DNA of 64,000 bases from Coffea arabica (GCF_036785885.1 NC_092330.1:20184525-20248524); one strand, 5' to 3'; positions 35,717 to 48,913 are shown, counted from the first letter of the stretch. The notes: generated from the letters alone by a model not told the origin. Program-made: numbers and translations.

Positions 35717-36349
35717 GGGTGCGATCATACCAGCACTAATGCACCGGATCCCATCAGAACTCCGAAGTTAAGCGTGCTTGGGCGACAGTAGTACTAGGAT
35801 GGGTGACCCTAGGCCTGTCAACGGGTCGGGTCTAGACCCGGATCCGGATCGGATCGCTGAAATTTTTTCGGGTATGGGTAGGGATTTAATTCCGTTATCC
35901 GGATCCGGATCCGTTTTTTCAAACAAAAAAATGGGTCGGATACGGAATATAGTATTCCGACCCGTATTAGACCCGGATCCGGATATAAATGATTTAATAA
36001 TTTATAAAAAATATATATTATCAATATAATTTGATTAGGATGATGTATTTGAGTAAAATCAATTTGATTTATTTTCTTATTTGGTTTTTTCTTTGCATTA
36101 GTTAGAAATTAGTTTACAAATATATTTTTTTCTCTTTTTTGTTAGAAATTATAAATTTTGGCAAATTTGTTCGGGTAGACCCGACCCGGATCCGAGACTC
36201 GCCGGGTCCGGATCCGGAACACAGAATAAAAGACCCGTCGGGTAAACGGGTCGGATCCGGGTCCGGGTCCGGAATAATGAATTCCGGCCCAGACCCGGCC
36301 CGTTGACACCCCTAGGTGACCCCCTGGGAAATCCTCGTGTTGCACCCCT
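35717..36349 (+). pseudogene. 5S rRNA gene split by hAT MITE, unit 30 (A type)
   Basis: C46 retained; G70C, G102A. Confidence 0.93.
35810..36314. mobile_element. hAT MITE, A haplotype with A483, unit 30
   Basis: T7, G26, G47, T59, T123, A483. Confidence 0.9.
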
Positions 36350-36759
36350 CCCTTTTTTGTTTCGAAATCCAAATTTCCCCTTCGTTCTTTATGCTGTAGT
36401 AATTTAGCTCCGTCGGAACGATTGCTTTATATTTTGCTTCTCATCGAAGCATGAAGGCGGATCTGAAGGCGCGAGACAAGTCAGGAACGGTACGGCTGGA
36501 TCGAAGCCCGGATCGTCGGTCAAAGTTGTCGGCGCAAATGCATAAGCGCAAGCGTGAAGGATCAATTTCAGGATAATTGAGAGTTGTGCGACGAGGGAAA
36601 AAAAAGGTGCAAAGCAACAAGAAAAAAATATAAAAGTAAATAAATAAAAGGATGAGAGGAAATTCATGAATTGACGCTTAGAATGAATTCGGGTCCAGAA
36701 AAGCCAAACTGCTTCACAGGACGTGGCAGTTTAAAAGAATAAAGCGAAAGGAACATGGC

Positions 36760-37392
36760 GGGTGCGATCATACCAGCACTAATGCACCGGATCCCATCAG
36801 AACTTCGAAGTTAAGCGTGCTTGGGCGACAGTAGTACTAGGATGGGTGACCCTAGGCCGGTCAACGGGTCGGGTCTACACCCGGATCCGGATCGGATCCC
36901 TGAAATTTTTGCGGGTATGGGTAGGGATTTAATTCCGTTATCCGGATCCGGATCCGTTTTTTCAAACAAAAAAACGGGTCGGATACGGAATATAGTATTC
37001 CGACCCGTATTAGACCCGGATTCGGATATAAATGATTTAATAATTTATAAAAAATATATATTATCAATATAATTTGATTAGGATGATGTATTTGAGTAAA
37101 ATCAATTTGATTTATTTTCTTATTTGGTTTTTTCTTTGCATTAGCTAGAAATTAGTTTACAAATATATCTTTTTCTCTTTTTTGTTAGAAATTATAAATT
37201 TTGGCAAATTTGTTCGGGTAGACCCGACCCGGATCCGAGACTCGCCGGGTCCGGATCCGGAACACCGAATAAAAGACCCGTCGGGTAAACGGGTCGGCTC
37301 CGGGTCCGGGTCCGGAATAATGAATTCCGGCCCGGACCCGGCCCGTTGACACCCCTAGGTGACCCCCTGGGAAATCCTCGTGTTGCACCCCT
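36760..37392 (+). pseudogene. 5S rRNA gene split by hAT MITE, unit 31 (S type)
   Basis: C46T, G70C, G102A. Confidence 0.93.
36853..37357. mobile_element. hAT MITE, S haplotype, unit 31
   Basis: T170. Confidence 0.9.
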
Positions 37393-37804
37393 CCCTTTTT
37401 TGTTTCGAAATCCAAATTTCCCCTTCGTTCTTTATGCTGTAGTAATTTAGCTCCGTCGGAACGATTGCTTTATATTTTGCTTCTCATCGAAGCATGAAGG
37501 CGGATCTGAAGGCGCGAGACAAGTCAGGAACGGTACGGCTGGATCGAAACCCGGATCGTCGGTCAAAGTTGTCGGCGCAAATGTATAAGTGCAAGCGTGA
37601 AGGATCAATTTCAGAATAATTGAGAGTTGCGCGACGAGGGAAAAAAAAATGGTGCAAATCAACAAGAAAAAAATGTAAAAGTAAATAAATAAAAGGATGA
37701 GGGGAAATTCTTGAATTGACGCTTAAAATGAATTCGGGTCCAGAAAAGCCACACTGCTTCACAGGACGGGGCAGTTTAAAAGAATAAAGCGAAAGGAACA
37801 TGGT

Positions 37805-37924
37805 GGGTGCGATCATACCAGCACTAATGCACCGGATCCCATCAGAACTCCGAAGTTAAGCATGCTTGGGCGAGAGTAGTACTAGGATGGGTGACCCCCT
37901 GGGAAGTCCTCGTGTTGCACCCCT
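37805..37924 (+). rRNA. 5S rRNA gene, uninterrupted (T-1, A58 variant)
   Basis: Full length; G58A and T at -1. Confidence 0.96.
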
Positions 37925-38336
37925 CCCTTTTTTGTTTCGAAATCCAAATTTCCCCTTCGTTCTTTATGCTGTAGTAATTTAGCTCCGTCGGAACGATTGC
38001 TTTATATTTTGCTTCTTATCGAAGCATGAAGGCGGATCTGAAGGCGCGAGACAAGTCAGGAACGGTACGGCTGGATCGAAGCCCGGATCGTCGGTCAAAG
38101 TTGTCGGCGCAAATGTATAAGTGCAAGCGTGAAGGATCAATTTCAGAATAATTGAGAGTTGCGCGACGAGGGAAAAAAAAATGGTGCAAATCAACAAGAA
38201 AAAAATGTAAAAGTAAATAAATAAAAGGATGAGGGGAAATTCTTGAATTGACGCTTAAAATGAATTCGGGTCCAGAAAAGCCAAACTGCTTCACAGGACG
38301 TGGCAGTTTAAAAGAATAAAGCGAAAGAAACATGGC

Positions 38337-38969
38337 GGGTGCGATCATACCAGCACTAATGCACCGGATCCCATCAGAACTCCGAAGTTAAGCGTGCTTG
38401 GGCGACAGTAGTACTAGGATGGGTGACCCTAGGCCTGTCAACGGGTCGGGTCTAGACCCGGATCCGGATCGGATCGCTGAAATTTTTTCGGGTATGGGTA
38501 GGGATTTAATTCCGTTATCCGGATCCGGATCCGTTTTTTCAAACAAAAAAATGGGTCGGATACGGAATATAGTATTCCGACCCGTATTAGACCCGGATCC
38601 GGATATAAATGATTTAATAATTTATAAAAAATATATATTATCAATATAATTTGATTAGGATGATGTATTTGAGTAAAATCAATTTGATTTATTTTCTTAT
38701 TTGGTTTTTTCTTTGCATTAGTTAGAAATTAGTTTACAAATATATTTTTTTCTCTTTTTTGTTAGAAATTATAAATTTTGGCAAATTTGTTCGGGTAGAC
38801 CCGACCCGGATCCGAGACTCGCCGGGTCCGGATCCGGAACACAGAATAAAAGACCCGTCGGGTAAACGGGTCGGATCCGGGTCCGGGTCCGGAATAATGA
38901 ATTCCGGCCCAGACCCGGCCCGTTGACACCCCTAGGTGACCCCCTGGGAAATCCTCGTGTTGCACCCCT
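38337..38969 (+). pseudogene. 5S rRNA gene split by hAT MITE, unit 32 (A type)
   Basis: C46 retained; G70C, G102A. Confidence 0.93.
38430..38934. mobile_element. hAT MITE, A haplotype with A483, unit 32
   Basis: T7, G26, G47, T59, T123, A483. Confidence 0.9.
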
Positions 38970-39379
38970 CCCTTTTTTGTTTCGAAATCCAAATTTCCCC
39001 TTCGTTCTTTATGCTGTAGTAATTTAGCTCCGTCGGAACGATTGCTTTATATTTTGCTTCTCATCGAAGCATGAAGGCGGATCTGAAGGCGCGAGACAAG
39101 TCAGGAACGGTACGGCTGGATCGAAGCCCGGATCGTCGGTCAAAGTTGTCGGCGCAAATGCATAAGCGCAAGCGTGAAGGATCAATTTCAGGATAATTGA
39201 GAGTTGTGCGACGAGGGAAAAAAAAGGTGCAAAGCAACAAGAAAAAAATATAAAAGTAAATAAATAAAAGGATGAGAGGAAATTCATGAATTGACGCTTA
39301 GAATGAATTCGGGTCCAGAAAAGCCAAACTGCTTCACAGGACGTGGCAGTTTAAAAGAATAAAGCGAAAGGAACATGGC

Positions 39380-40012
39380 GGGTGCGATCATACCAGCACT
39401 AATGCACCGGATCCCATCAGAACTTCGAAGTTAAGCGTGCTTGGGCGACAGTAGTACTAGGATGGGTGACCCTAGGCCGGTCAACGGGTCGGGTCTACAC
39501 CCGGATCCGGATCGGATCCCTGAAATTTTTGCGGGTATGGGTAGGGATTTAATTCCGTTATCCGGATCCGGATCCGTTTTTTCAAACAAAAAAACGGGTC
39601 GGATACGGAATATAGTATTCCGACCCGTATTAGACCCGGATCCGGATATAAATGATTTAATAATTTATAAAAAATATATATTATCAATATAATTTGATTA
39701 GGATGATGTATTTGAGTAAAATCAATTTGATTTATTTTCTTATTTGGTTTTTTCTTTGCATTAGCTAGAAATTTGTTTACAAATATATCTTTTTCTCTTT
39801 TTTGTTAGAAATTATAAATTTTGGCAAATTTGTTCGGGTAGACCCGACCCGGATCCGAGACTCGCCGGGTCCGGATCCGGAACACCGAATAAAAGACCCG
39901 TCGGGTAAACGGGTCGGCTCCGGGTCCAGGTCCGGAATAATGAATTCCGGCCCGGACCCGGCCCGTTGACACCCCTAGGTGACCCCCTGGGAAATCCTCG
40001 TGTTGCACCCCT
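39380..40012 (+). pseudogene. 5S rRNA gene split by hAT MITE, unit 33 (P type)
   Basis: C46T, G70C, G102A; L-type spacer downstream, as in unit 23. Confidence 0.93.
39473..39977. mobile_element. hAT MITE, P haplotype with A456, unit 33
   Basis: C170, T302, A456. Confidence 0.9.
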
Positions 40013-40422
40013 CCCTTTTTTGTTTCGAAATCCAAATTTTCCCTTCGTTCTTTATGCTGTAGTAATTTAGCTCCGTCGGAACGATTGCTTTATATTTTGC
40101 TTCTCATCGAAGCATGAAGGCGGATCTGAAGGCGCGAGACAAGTCAGGAACGGTACGGCTGAATCGAAGCCCGGATCGTCGGTCAATGTTGTCGGCGCAA
40201 ATGCATAAGCGCAAGCGTGAAGGATCAATTTCAGGATAATTGAGAGTTGTGCGACGAGGGAAAAAAAAGGTGCAAAGCAACAAGAAAAAAATATAAAAGT
40301 AAATAAATAAAAGGATGAGAGGAAATTCATGAATTGACGCTTAGAATGAATTCGGGTCCAGAAAAGCCAAACTGCTTCACAGGACGTGGCAGTTTAAAAG
40401 AATAAAGCGAAAGGAACATGGC

Positions 40423-41055
40423 GGGTGCGATCATACCAGCACTAATGCACCGGATCCCATCAGAACTTCGAAGTTAAGCGTGCTTGGGCGACAGTAGTAC
40501 TAGGATGGGTGACCCTAGGCCTGTCAACGGGTCGGGTCTACACCCGGATCCGGATCGGATCCCTGAAATTTTTGCGGGTATGGGTAGGGATTTAATTCCG
40601 TTATCCGGATCCGGATCCGTTTTTTCAAACAAAAAAACGGGTCGGATACGGAATATAGTATTCCGACCCGTACTAGACCCGGATCCGGATATAAATGATT
40701 TAATAATTTATAAAAAATATATATTATCAATATAATTTGATTAGGATGATGTATTTGAGTAAAATCAATTTGATTTATTTTCTTATTTGGTTTTTTCTTT
40801 GCATTAGCTAGAAATTTGTTTACAAATATATCTTTTTCTCTTTTTTGTTAGAAATTATAAATTTTGGCAAATTTGTTCGGGTAGACCCGACCCGGATCCG
40901 AGACTCGCCGGGTCCGGATCCGGAACACCGAATAAAAGACCCGTCGGGTAAACGGGTCGGCTCCGGGTCCGGGTCCGGAATAATGAATTCCGGCCCGGAC
41001 CCGGCCCGTTGACACCCCTAGGTGACCCCCTGGGAAATCCTCGTGTTGCACCCCT
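40423..41055 (+). pseudogene. 5S rRNA gene split by hAT MITE, unit 34 (P type)
   Basis: C46T, G70C, G102A; followed by an empty unit. Confidence 0.93.
40516..41020. mobile_element. hAT MITE, P haplotype with T7 and C158, unit 34
   Basis: Same recombinant base set as the copy at 28484. Confidence 0.9.
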
Positions 41056-41467
41056 CCCTTTTTTGTTTCGAAATCCAAATTTCCCCTTCGTTCTTTATGC
41101 TGTAGTAATTTAGCTCCGTCGGAACGATTGCTTTATATTTTGCTTCTCATCGAAGCATGAAGGCGGATCTGAAGGCGCGAGACAAGTCAGGAACGGTACG
41201 GCTGGATCGAAACCCGGATCGTCGGTCAAAGTTGTCGGCGCAAATGTATAAGTGCAAGCGTGAAGGATCAATTTCAGAATAATTGAGAGTTGCGCGACGA
41301 GGGAAAAAAAAATGGTGCAAATCAACAAGAAAAAAATGTAAAAGTAAATAAATAAAAGGATGAGGGGAAATTCTTGAATTGACGCTTAAAATGAATTCGG
41401 GTCCAGAAAAGCCACACTGCTTCACAGGACGGGGCAGTTTAAAAGAATAAAGCGAAAGGAACATGGT

Positions 41468-41587
41468 GGGTGCGATCATACCAGCACTAATGCACCGGAT
41501 CCCATCAGAACTCCGAAGTTAAGCATGCTTGGGCGAGAGTAGTACTAGGATGGGTGACCCCCTGGGAAGTCCTCGTGTTGCACCCCT
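41468..41587 (+). rRNA. 5S rRNA gene, uninterrupted (T-1, A58 variant)
   Basis: Full length; G58A and T at -1. Confidence 0.96.
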
Positions 41588-41999
41588 CCCTTTTTTGTTT
41601 CGAAATCCAAATTTCCCCTTCGTTCTTTATGCTGTAGTAATTTAGCTCCGTCGGAACGATTGCTTTATATTTTGCTTCTTATCGAAGCATGAAGGCGGAT
41701 CTGAAGGCGCGAGACAAGTCAGGAACGGTACGGCTGGATCGAAGCCCGGATCGTCGGTCAAAGTTGTCGGCGCAAATGTATAAGTGCAAGCGTGAAGGAT
41801 CAATTTCAGAATAATTGAGAGTTGCGCGACGAGGGAAAAAAAAATGGTGCAAATCAACAAGAAAAAAATGTAAAAGTAAATAAATAAAAGGATGAGGGGA
41901 AATTCTTGAATTGACGCTTAAAATGAATTCGGGTCCAGAAAAGCCAAACTGCTTCACAGGACGTGGCAGTTTAAAAGAATAAAGCGAAAGAAACATGGC

Positions 42000-42632
42000 G
42001 GGTGCGATCATACCAGCACTAATGCACCGGATCCCATCAGAACTCCGAAGTTAAGCGTGCTTGGGCGACAGTAGTACTAGGATGGGTGACCCTAGGCCTG
42101 TCAACGGGTCGGGTCTAGACCCGGATCCGGATCGGATCGCTGAAATTTTTTCGGGTATGGGTAGGGATTTAATTCCGTTATCCGGATCCGGATCCGTTTT
42201 TTCAAACAAAAAAATGGGTCGGATACGGAATATAGTATTCCGACCCGTATTAGACCCGGATCCGGATATAAATGATTTAATAATTTATAAAAAATATATA
42301 TTATCAATATAATTTGATTAGGATGATGTATTTGAGTAAAATCAATTTGATTTATTTTCTTATTTGGTTTTTTCTTTGCATTAGTTAGAAATTAGTTTAC
42401 AAATATATTTTTTTCTCTTTTTTGTTAGAAATTATAAATTTTGGCAAATTTGTTCGGGTAGACCCGACCCGGATCCGAGACTCGCCGGGTCCGGATCCGG
42501 AACACAGAATAAAAGACCCGTCGGGTAAACGGGTCGGATCCGGGTCCGGGTCCGGAATAATGAATTCCGGCCCAGACCCGGCCCGTTGACACCCCTAGGT
42601 GACCCCCTGGGAAATCCTCGTGTTGCACCCCT
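42000..42632 (+). pseudogene. 5S rRNA gene split by hAT MITE, unit 35 (A type)
   Basis: C46 retained; G70C, G102A. Confidence 0.93.
42093..42597. mobile_element. hAT MITE, A haplotype with A483, unit 35
   Basis: T7, G26, G47, T59, T123, A483; last A483 copy in the window. Confidence 0.9.
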
Positions 42633-43042
42633 CCCTTTTTTGTTTCGAAATCCAAATTTCCCCTTCGTTCTTTATGCTGTAGTAATTTAGCTCCGTCGGA
42701 ACGATTGCTTTATATTTTGCTTCTCATCGAAGCATGAAGGCGGATCTGAAGGCGCGAGACAAGTCAGGAACGGTACGGCTGGATCGAAGCCCGGATCGTC
42801 GGTCAAAGTTGTCGGCGCAAATGCATAAGCGCAAGCGTGAAGGATCAATTTCAGGATAATTGAGAGTTGTGCGACGAGGGAAAAAAAAGGTGCAAAGCAA
42901 CAAGAAAAAAATATAAAAGTAAATAAATAAAAGGATGAGAGGAAATTCATGAATTGACGCTTAGAATGAATTCGGGTCCAGAAAAGCCAAACTGCTTCAC
43001 AGGACGTGGCAGTTTAAAAGAATAAAGCGAAAGGAACATGGC

Positions 43043-43675
43043 GGGTGCGATCATACCAGCACTAATGCACCGGATCCCATCAGAACTTCGAAGTTAAGCG
43101 TGCTTGGGCGACAGTAGTACTAGGATGGGTGACCCTAGGCCGGTCAACGGGTCGGGTCTACACCCGGATCCGGATCGGATCCCTGAAATTTTTGCGGGTA
43201 TGGGTAGGGATTTAATTCCGTTATCCGGATCCGGATCCGTTTTTTCAAACAAAAAAACGGGTCGGATACGGAATATAGTATTCCGACCCGTATTAGACCC
43301 GGATCCGGATATAAATGATTTAATAATTTATAAAAAATATATATTATCAATATAATTTGATTAGGATGATGTATTTGAGTAAAATCAATTTGATTTATTT
43401 TCTTATTTGGTTTTTTCTTTGCATTAGCTAGAAATTTGTTTACAAATATATCTTTTTCTCTTTTTTGTTAGAAATTATAAATTTTGGCAAATTTGTTCGG
43501 GTAGACCCGACCCGGATCCGAGACTCGCCGGGTCCGGATCCGGAACACCGAATAAAAGACCCGTCGGGTAAACGGGTCGGCTCCGGGTCCGGGTCCGGAA
43601 TAATGAATTCCGGCCCGGACCCGGCCCGTTGACACCCCTAGGTGACCCCCTGGGAAATCCTCGTGTTGCACCCCT
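43043..43675 (+). pseudogene. 5S rRNA gene split by hAT MITE, unit 36 (P type)
   Basis: C46T, G70C, G102A; followed by an L-type spacer. Stands where the P/L hybrid stood in the first 12-kb block. Confidence 0.93.
43136..43640. mobile_element. hAT MITE, P haplotype, unit 36
   Basis: C170, T302, G7. Confidence 0.9.
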
Positions 43676-44085
43676 CCCTTTTTTGTTTCGAAATCCAAAT
43701 TTTCCCTTCGTTCTTTATGCTGTAGTAATTTAGCTCCGTCGGAACGATTGCTTTATATTTTGCTTCTCATCGAAGCATGAAGGCGGATCTGAAGGCGCGA
43801 GACAAGTCAGGAACGGTACGGCTGAATCGAAGCCCGGATCGTCGGTCAATGTTGTCGGCGCAAATGCATAAGCGCAAGCGTGAAGGATCAATTTCAGGAT
43901 AATTGAGAGTTGTGCGACGAGGGAAAAAAAAGGTGCAAAGCAACAAGAAAAAAATATAAAAGTAAATAAATAAAAGGATGAGAGGAAATTCATGAATTGA
44001 CGCTTAGAATGAATTCGGGTCCAGAAAAGCCAAACTGCTTCACAGGACGTGGCAGTTTAAAAGAATAAAGCGAAAGGAACATGGC

Positions 44086-44718
44086 GGGTGCGATCATACC
44101 AGCACTAATGCACCGGATCCCATCAGAACTTCGAAGTTAAGCGTGCTTGGGCGACAGTAGTACTAGGATGGGTGACCCTAGGCCTGTCAACGGGTCGGGT
44201 CTACACCCGGATCCGGATCGGATCCCTGAAATTTTTGCGGGTATGGGTAGGGATTTAATTCCGTTATCCGGATCCGGATCCGTTTTTTCAAACAAAAAAA
44301 CGGGTCGGATACGGAATATAGTATTCCGACCCGTATTAGACCCGGATCCGGATATAAATGATTTAATAATTTATAAAAAATATATATTATCAATATAATT
44401 TGATTAGGATGATGTATTTGAGTAAAATCAATTTGATTTATTTTCTTATTTGGTTTTTTCTTTGCATTAGCTAGAAATTTGTTTACAAATATATCTTTTT
44501 CTCTTTTTTGTTAGAAATTATAAATTTTGGCAAATTTGTTCGGGTAGACCCGACCCGGATCCGAGACTCGCCGGGTCCGGATCCGGAACACCGAATAAAA
44601 GACCCGTCGGGTAAACGGGTCGGCTCCGGGTCCGGGTCCGGAATAATGAATTCCGGCCCGGACCCGGCCCGTTGACACCCCTAGGTGACCCCCTGGGAAA
44701 TCCTCGTGTTGCACCCCT
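44086..44718 (+). pseudogene. 5S rRNA gene split by hAT MITE, unit 37 (P type)
   Basis: C46T, G70C, G102A. It follows an L-type spacer yet lacks C6T, as units 24 and 34 do. Confidence 0.93.
44179..44683. mobile_element. hAT MITE, P haplotype with T7, unit 37
   Basis: C170, T302, T7. Confidence 0.9.
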
Positions 44719-45128
44719 CCCTTTTTTGTTTCGAAATCCAAATTTTCCCTTCGTTCTTTATGCTGTAGTAATTTAGCTCCGTCGGAACGATTGCTTTATA
44801 TTTTGCTTCTCATCGAAGCATGAAGGCGGATCTGAAGGCGCGAGACAAGTCAGGAACGGTACGGCTGGATCGAAGCCCGGATCGTCGGTCAAAGTTGTCG
44901 GCGCAAATGCATAAGCGCAAGCGTGAAGGATCAATTTCAGGATAATTGAGAGTTGTGCGACGAGGGAAAAAAAAGGTGCAAAGCAACAAGAAAAAAATAT
45001 AAAAGTAAATAAATAAAAGGATGAGAGGAAATTCATGAATTGACGCTTAGAATGAATTCGGGTCCAGAAAAGCCAAACTGCTTCACAGGACGTGGCAGTT
45101 TAAAAGAATAAAGCGAAAGGAACATGGC

Positions 45129-45761
45129 GGGTGCGATCATACCAGCACTAATGCACCGGATCCCATCAGAACTTCGAAGTTAAGCGTGCTTGGGCGACAG
45201 TAGTACTAGGATGGGTGACCCTAGGCCGGTCAACGGGTCGGGTCTACACCCGGATCCGGATCGGATCCCTGAAATTTTTGCGGGTATGGGTAGGGATTTA
45301 ATTCCGTTATCCGGATCCGGATCCGTTTTTTCAAACAAAAAAACGGGTCGGATACGGAATATAGTATTCCGACCCGTATTAGACCCGGATTCGGATATAA
45401 ATGATTTAATAATTTATAAAAAATATATATTATCAATATAATTTGATTAGGATGATGTATTTGAGTAAAATCAATTTGATTTATTTTCTTATTTGGTTTT
45501 TTCTTTGCATTAGCTAGAAATTAGTTTACAAATATATCTTTTTCTCTTTTTTGTTAGAAATTATAAATTTTGGCAAATTTGTTCGGGTAGACCCGACCCG
45601 GATCCGAGACTCGCCGGGTCCGGATCCGGAACACCGAATAAAAGACCCGTCGGGTAAACGGGTCGGCTCCGGGTCCGGGTCCGGAATAATGAATTCCGGC
45701 CCGGACCCGGCCCGTTGACACCCCTAGGTGACCCCCTGGGAAATCCTCGTGTTGCACCCCT
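45129..45761 (+). pseudogene. 5S rRNA gene split by hAT MITE, unit 38 (S type)
   Basis: C46T, G70C, G102A; opens the 7856-bp repeat. Confidence 0.93.
45222..45726. mobile_element. hAT MITE, S haplotype, unit 38
   Basis: T170. Confidence 0.9.
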
Positions 45762-46173
45762 CCCTTTTTTGTTTCGAAATCCAAATTTCCCCTTCGTTCT
45801 TTATGCTGTAGTAATTTAGCTCCGTCGGAACGATTGCTTTATATTTTGCTTCTCATCGAAGCATGAAGGCGGATCTGAAGGCGCGAGACAAGTCAGGAAC
45901 GGTACGGCTGGATCGAAACCCGGATCGTCGGTCAAAGTTGTCGGCGCAAATGTATAAGTGCAAGCGTGAAGGATCAATTTCAGAATAATTGAGAGTTGCG
46001 CGACGAGGGAAAAAAAAATGGTGCAAATCAACAAGAAAAAAATGTAAAAGTAAATAAATAAAAGGATGAGGGGAAATTCTTGAATTGACGCTTAAAATGA
46101 ATTCGGGTCCAGAAAAGCCACACTGCTTCACAGGACGGGGCAGTTTAAAAGAATAAAGCGAAAGGAACATGGT

Positions 46174-46293
46174 GGGTGCGATCATACCAGCACTAATGCA
46201 CCGGATCCCATCAGAACTCCGAAGTTAAGCATGCTTGGGCGAGAGTAGTACTAGGATGGGTGACCCCCTGGGAAGTCCTCGTGTTGCACCCCT
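46174..46293 (+). rRNA. 5S rRNA gene, uninterrupted (T-1, A58 variant)
   Basis: Full length; G58A and T at -1. Confidence 0.96.
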
Positions 46294-46705
46294 CCCTTTT
46301 TTGTTTCGAAATCCAAATTTCCCCTTCGTTCTTTATGCTGTAGTAATTTAGCTCCGTCGGAACGATTGCTTTATATTTTGCTTCTTATCGAAGCATGAAG
46401 GCGGATCTGAAGGCGCGAGACAAGTCAGGAACGGTACGGCTGGATCGAAGCCCGGATCGTCGGTCAAAGTTGTCGGCGCAAATGTATAAGTGCAAGCGTG
46501 AAGGATCAATTTCAGAATAATTGAGAGTTGCGCGACGAGGGAAAAAAAAATGGTGCAAATCAACAAGAAAAAAATGTAAAAGTAAATAAATAAAAGGATG
46601 AGGGGAAATTCTTGAATTGACGCTTAAAATGAATTCGGGTCCAGAAAAGCCAAACTGCTTCACAGGACGTGGCAGTTTAAAAGAATAAAGCGAAAGAAAC
46701 ATGGC

Positions 46706-47338
46706 GGGTGCGATCATACCAGCACTAATGCACCGGATCCCATCAGAACTCCGAAGTTAAGCGTGCTTGGGCGACAGTAGTACTAGGATGGGTGACCCTA
46801 GGCCTGTCAACGGGTCGGGTCTAGACCCGGATCCGGATCGGATCGCTGAAATTTTTTCGGGTATGGGTAGGGATTTAATTCCGTTATCCGGATCCGGATC
46901 CGTTTTTTCAAACAAAAAAATGGGTCGGATACGGAATATAGTATTCCGACCCGTATTAGACCCGGATCCGGATATAAATGATTTAATAATTTATAAAAAA
47001 TATATATTATCAATATAATTTGATTAGGATGATGTATTTGAGTAAAATCAATTTGATTTATTTTCTTATTTGGTTTTTTCTTTGCATTAGTTAGAAATTA
47101 GTTTACAAATATATTTTTTTCTCTTTTTTGTTAGAAATTATAAATTTTGGCAAATTTGTTCGGGTAGACCCGACCCGGATCCGAGACTCGCCGGGTCCGG
47201 ATCCGGAACACAGAATAAAAGACCCGTCGGGTAAACGGGTCGGATCCGGGTCCGGGTCCGGAATAATGAATTCCGGCCCGGACCCGGCCCGTTGACACCC
47301 CTAGGTGACCCCCTGGGAAATCCTCGTGTTGCACCCCT
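46706..47338 (+). pseudogene. 5S rRNA gene split by hAT MITE, unit 39 (A type)
   Basis: C46 retained; G70C, G102A. Confidence 0.93.
46799..47303. mobile_element. hAT MITE, A haplotype, unit 39
   Basis: T7, G26, G47, T59, T123; G483, as at the start of the window. Confidence 0.9.
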
Positions 47339-47748
47339 CCCTTTTTTGTTTCGAAATCCAAATTTCCCCTTCGTTCTTTATGCTGTAGTAATTTAGCTCC
47401 GTCGGAACGATTGCTTTATATTTTGCTTCTCATCGAAGCATGAAGGCGGATCTGAAGGCGCGAGACAAGTCAGGAACGGTACGGCTGGATCGAAGCCCGG
47501 ATCGTCGGTCAAAGTTGTCGGCGCAAATGCATAAGCGCAAGCGTGAAGGATCAATTTCAGGATAATTGAGAGTTGTGCGACGAGGGAAAAAAAAGGTGCA
47601 AAGCAACAAGAAAAAAATATAAAAGTAAATAAATAAAAGGATGAGAGGAAATTCATGAATTGACGCTTAGAATGAATTCGGGTCCAGAAAAGCCAAACTG
47701 CTTCACAGGACGTGGCAGTTTAAAAGAATAAAGCGAAAGGAACATGGC

Positions 47749-48381
47749 GGGTGCGATCATACCAGCACTAATGCACCGGATCCCATCAGAACTTCGAAGT
47801 TAAGCGTGCTTGGGCGACAGTAGTACTAGGATGGGTGACCCTAGGCCGGTCAACGGGTCGGGTCTACACCCGGATCCGGATCGGATCCCTGAAATTTTTG
47901 CGGGTATGGGTAGGGATTTAATTCCGTTATCCGGATCCGGATCCGTTTTTTCAAACAAAAAAACGGGTCGGATACGGAATATAGTATTCCGACCCGTATT
48001 AGACCCGGATTCGGATATAAATGATTTAATAATTTATAAAAAATATATATTATCAATATAATTTGATTAGGATGATGTATTTGAGTAAAATCAATTTGAT
48101 TTATTTTCTTATTTGGTTTTTTCTTTGCATTAGCTAGAAATTAGTTTACAAATATATCTTTTTCTCTTTTTTGTTAGAAATTATAAATTTTGGCAAATTT
48201 GTTCGGGTAGACCCGACCCGGATCCGAGACTCGCCGGGTCCGGATCCGGAACACCGAATAAAAGACCCGTCGGGTAAACGGGTCGGCTCCGGGTCCGGGT
48301 CCGGAATAATGAATTCCGGCCCGGACCCGGCCCGTTGACACCCCTAGGTGACCCCCTGGGAAATCCTCGTGTTGCACCCCT
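47749..48381 (+). pseudogene. 5S rRNA gene split by hAT MITE, unit 40 (S type)
   Basis: C46T, G70C, G102A; directly upstream of a consensus 5S gene. Confidence 0.93.
47842..48346. mobile_element. hAT MITE, S haplotype, unit 40
   Basis: T170. Confidence 0.9.
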
Positions 48382-48793
48382 CCCTTTTTTGTTTCGAAAT
48401 CCAAATTTTCCCTTCGTTCTTTATGCTGTAGTAATTTAGCTCCGTCGGAACGATTGCTTTATATTTTGCTTCTCATCGAAGCATGAAGGCGGATCTGAAG
48501 GCGCGAGACAAGTCAGGAACGGTACGGCTGGATCGAAGCCCGGATCGTCGGTCAAAGTTGTCGGCGCAAATGTATAAGCGCAAGCGTGAAGGATCAATTT
48601 CAGGATAATTGAGAGTTGCGCGACGAGGGAAAAAAAAATGGTGCAAATCAACAAGAAAAAAATGTAAAAGTAAATAAATAAAAGGATGAGGGGAAATTCT
48701 TGAATTGACGCTTAAAATGAATTCGGGTCCAGAAAAGCCACACTGCTTCACAGGACGGGGCAGTTTAAAAGAATAAAGCGAAAGGAACATGGC
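48382..48793. other. 5S intergenic spacer, mosaic, upstream of consensus gene
   Basis: The left part has 410-type bases (AAATTTTCCC, GCGCAAGCG, CAGGATAATTG). The right part has 412-type bases (GCGCGACG, AAATGGTGC, ATGAGGGGAAATTC). It ends in C at -1. This is a recombinant spacer seen again only at 56238-56649. No gene is seen. Confidence 0.8.
48764..48770 (+). promoter_or_regulatory. TATA-like box of consensus 5S gene
   Basis: TTTAAAA at -30 to -24. Together with C at -1 this is the standard plant 5S upstream promoter. Confidence 0.78.
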
Positions 48794-48913
48794 GGGTGCG
48801 ATCATACCAGCACTAATGCACCGGATCCCATCAGAACTCCGAAGTTAAGCGTGCTTGGGCGAGAGTAGTACTAGGATGGGTGACCCCCTGGGAAGTCCTC
48901 GTGTTGCACCCCT
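48794..48913 (+). rRNA. 5S rRNA gene, uninterrupted, full plant consensus
   Basis: One of only two copies here with every base as expected: C6, C46, G58, G70, G102, and C at -1. Box A is at 48843-48857, the intermediate element at 48860-48865 and box C at 48873-48883. TATA-like box and T6 terminator are in place. It shares upstream bases (CACACTGC, GGACGGGG) with the A58 genes but lacks their two transitions. It therefore looks like the less decayed form of that lineage. It is the best candidate in the first 56 kb for a working gene. Confidence 0.97.

Larger units (their letters stand above)
34140..45128 (+). repeat. 12,032-bp higher-order repeat, copy 2, one unit short (10,989 bp)
   Basis: Same unit order as 22108-34139 through the third A unit. 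After that it has two rather than three P-type units, so it is 1043 bp shorter. The 2620-bp doublet is at 34140-36759 and 36760-39379. Loss of a whole unit fits unequal crossing-over. Confidence 0.85.
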